Source of the DNA: Lentimicrobiaceae bacterium
GTDB taxonomy: Bacteria > Bacteroidota > Bacteroidia > Bacteroidales > SKPS01
Length of the DNA: 5,139 nt
NCBI GenBank assembly: GCA_007119395.1
Contig: SKPS01000293.1
Span: 1-5,139 of the forward strand
Reading direction: 5' to 3'
Shown: positions 4,961-5,139 of the stretch, in pieces
Position numbering within the stretch: the first letter of the stretch is position 1
How the letters are laid out: each line of letters opens with the position of its first letter
Position numbers and translations under genes: made by a program
The notes under the pieces: model-generated
What the model saw: the letters and a program-made list of their open reading frames with translations, nothing else
Told to the model about the DNA's origin: nothing
Database searches by the model: none

Positions 4961-5139
4961 ATGACAACAAGACATCTGTTTAAGGCGATGCTCTCTGTGT
5001 TGATTTTAACAATCATCACAACGGTGTTCTCTTGCAGAAAGGAGGAGGGGCGGATCAGGATCAGCGGTACGGTAACAGACCCTCTGCAGCAGATCCCTGT
5101 TGCAGATGCTGAGGTGACCCTTACCGGCAAGCTGCTTCA
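4961..5139 (+). CDS. Lipoprotein with carboxypeptidase-regulatory-like domain (5' part only)
   Basis: Fifty-nine codons run open to the window edge. The N-terminus is a lipoprotein signal peptide: basic TTRHLFK, a hydrophobic stretch, then VFSC with the lipidated cysteine at C25. The mature start CRKEEG has a Lys and two acidic residues after the cysteine. This is loosely like the lipoprotein export signal that sends Bacteroidota lipoproteins to the cell surface. RISGTVTDPLQQIPVADAEV follows (about 33-52), the usual opening of a carboxypeptidase D regulatory-like beta-sandwich. The gene starts 25 bases after the DUF4159 stop and is probably co-transcribed. Its full domain content is not visible, and SusC-type receptors, which share this domain, are unlikely because of the lipobox. 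Confidence 0.75.
   Translation, partial: MTTRHLFKAMLSVLILTIITTVFSCRKEEGRIRISGTVTDPLQQIPVADAEVTLTGKLL

Noticed and set aside
4321..5130. 269-codon minus-strand open frame
   Set aside because: It is antisense to the clearly homologous DUF4159 gene and the lipoprotein start, with no domain resemblance; it is a frame shadow.

Overview
The window looks like a chromosomal segment of a member of the Bacteroidota. Three things point there. Start codons are preceded by A/T-rich DNA rather than Shine-Dalgarno sequences. Candidate promoters fit the TTTG / TAnnTTTG pattern of that phylum. The protein set also fits: a SCO-family protein, an RsmE beginning MYLFY, a DUF4159 protein and small lipoproteins. 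The organism cannot be named more closely from this sequence.

Layout. Positions 1-554 (minus strand) hold the first 184 codons of an exported SCO1/SenC-type copper/thiol protein; its end lies beyond the left edge. A 311-base divergent intergenic region (555-865) follows, carrying candidate promoters for both directions. Positions 866-1210 encode a lipoprotein consisting of one heavy-metal-associated (HMA) domain with GMTCTGC, so two copper-type proteins are divergently arranged. Forty bases on is a 549-residue FAD enzyme (1251-2900) resembling tryptophan 2-monooxygenase (IaaM) and L-amino-acid oxidases. Three bases after its stop comes rsmE (2904-3614), the 16S rRNA m3U1498 methyltransferase. 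These three plus-strand genes could form one transcript.

Positions 3615-4260 contain no credible gene but are rich in structure. An exact 13-bp direct repeat (3719-3731 and 4198-4210) brackets about 466 bp with inverted-repeat-like ends. Inside are poly-T hairpins, a 21-bp-period tandem duplication and a 96-bp imperfect palindrome. The arrangement resembles a small non-autonomous insertion with a target-site duplication, but this is inference. Just downstream, a TATCTTTG promoter box lies almost on top of the next start codon.

Positions 4261-4935 encode an exported DUF4159 protein. Twenty-five bases later begins a lipoprotein with a carboxypeptidase-regulatory-like beta-sandwich domain (4961 onward), cut by the right edge.

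No clearly new multi-gene system is evident. The items most worth a second look are the IaaM-like flavoenzyme joined to rsmE, the divergent SCO/HMA-lipoprotein pair, and the element-like structure between rsmE and the DUF4159 gene.
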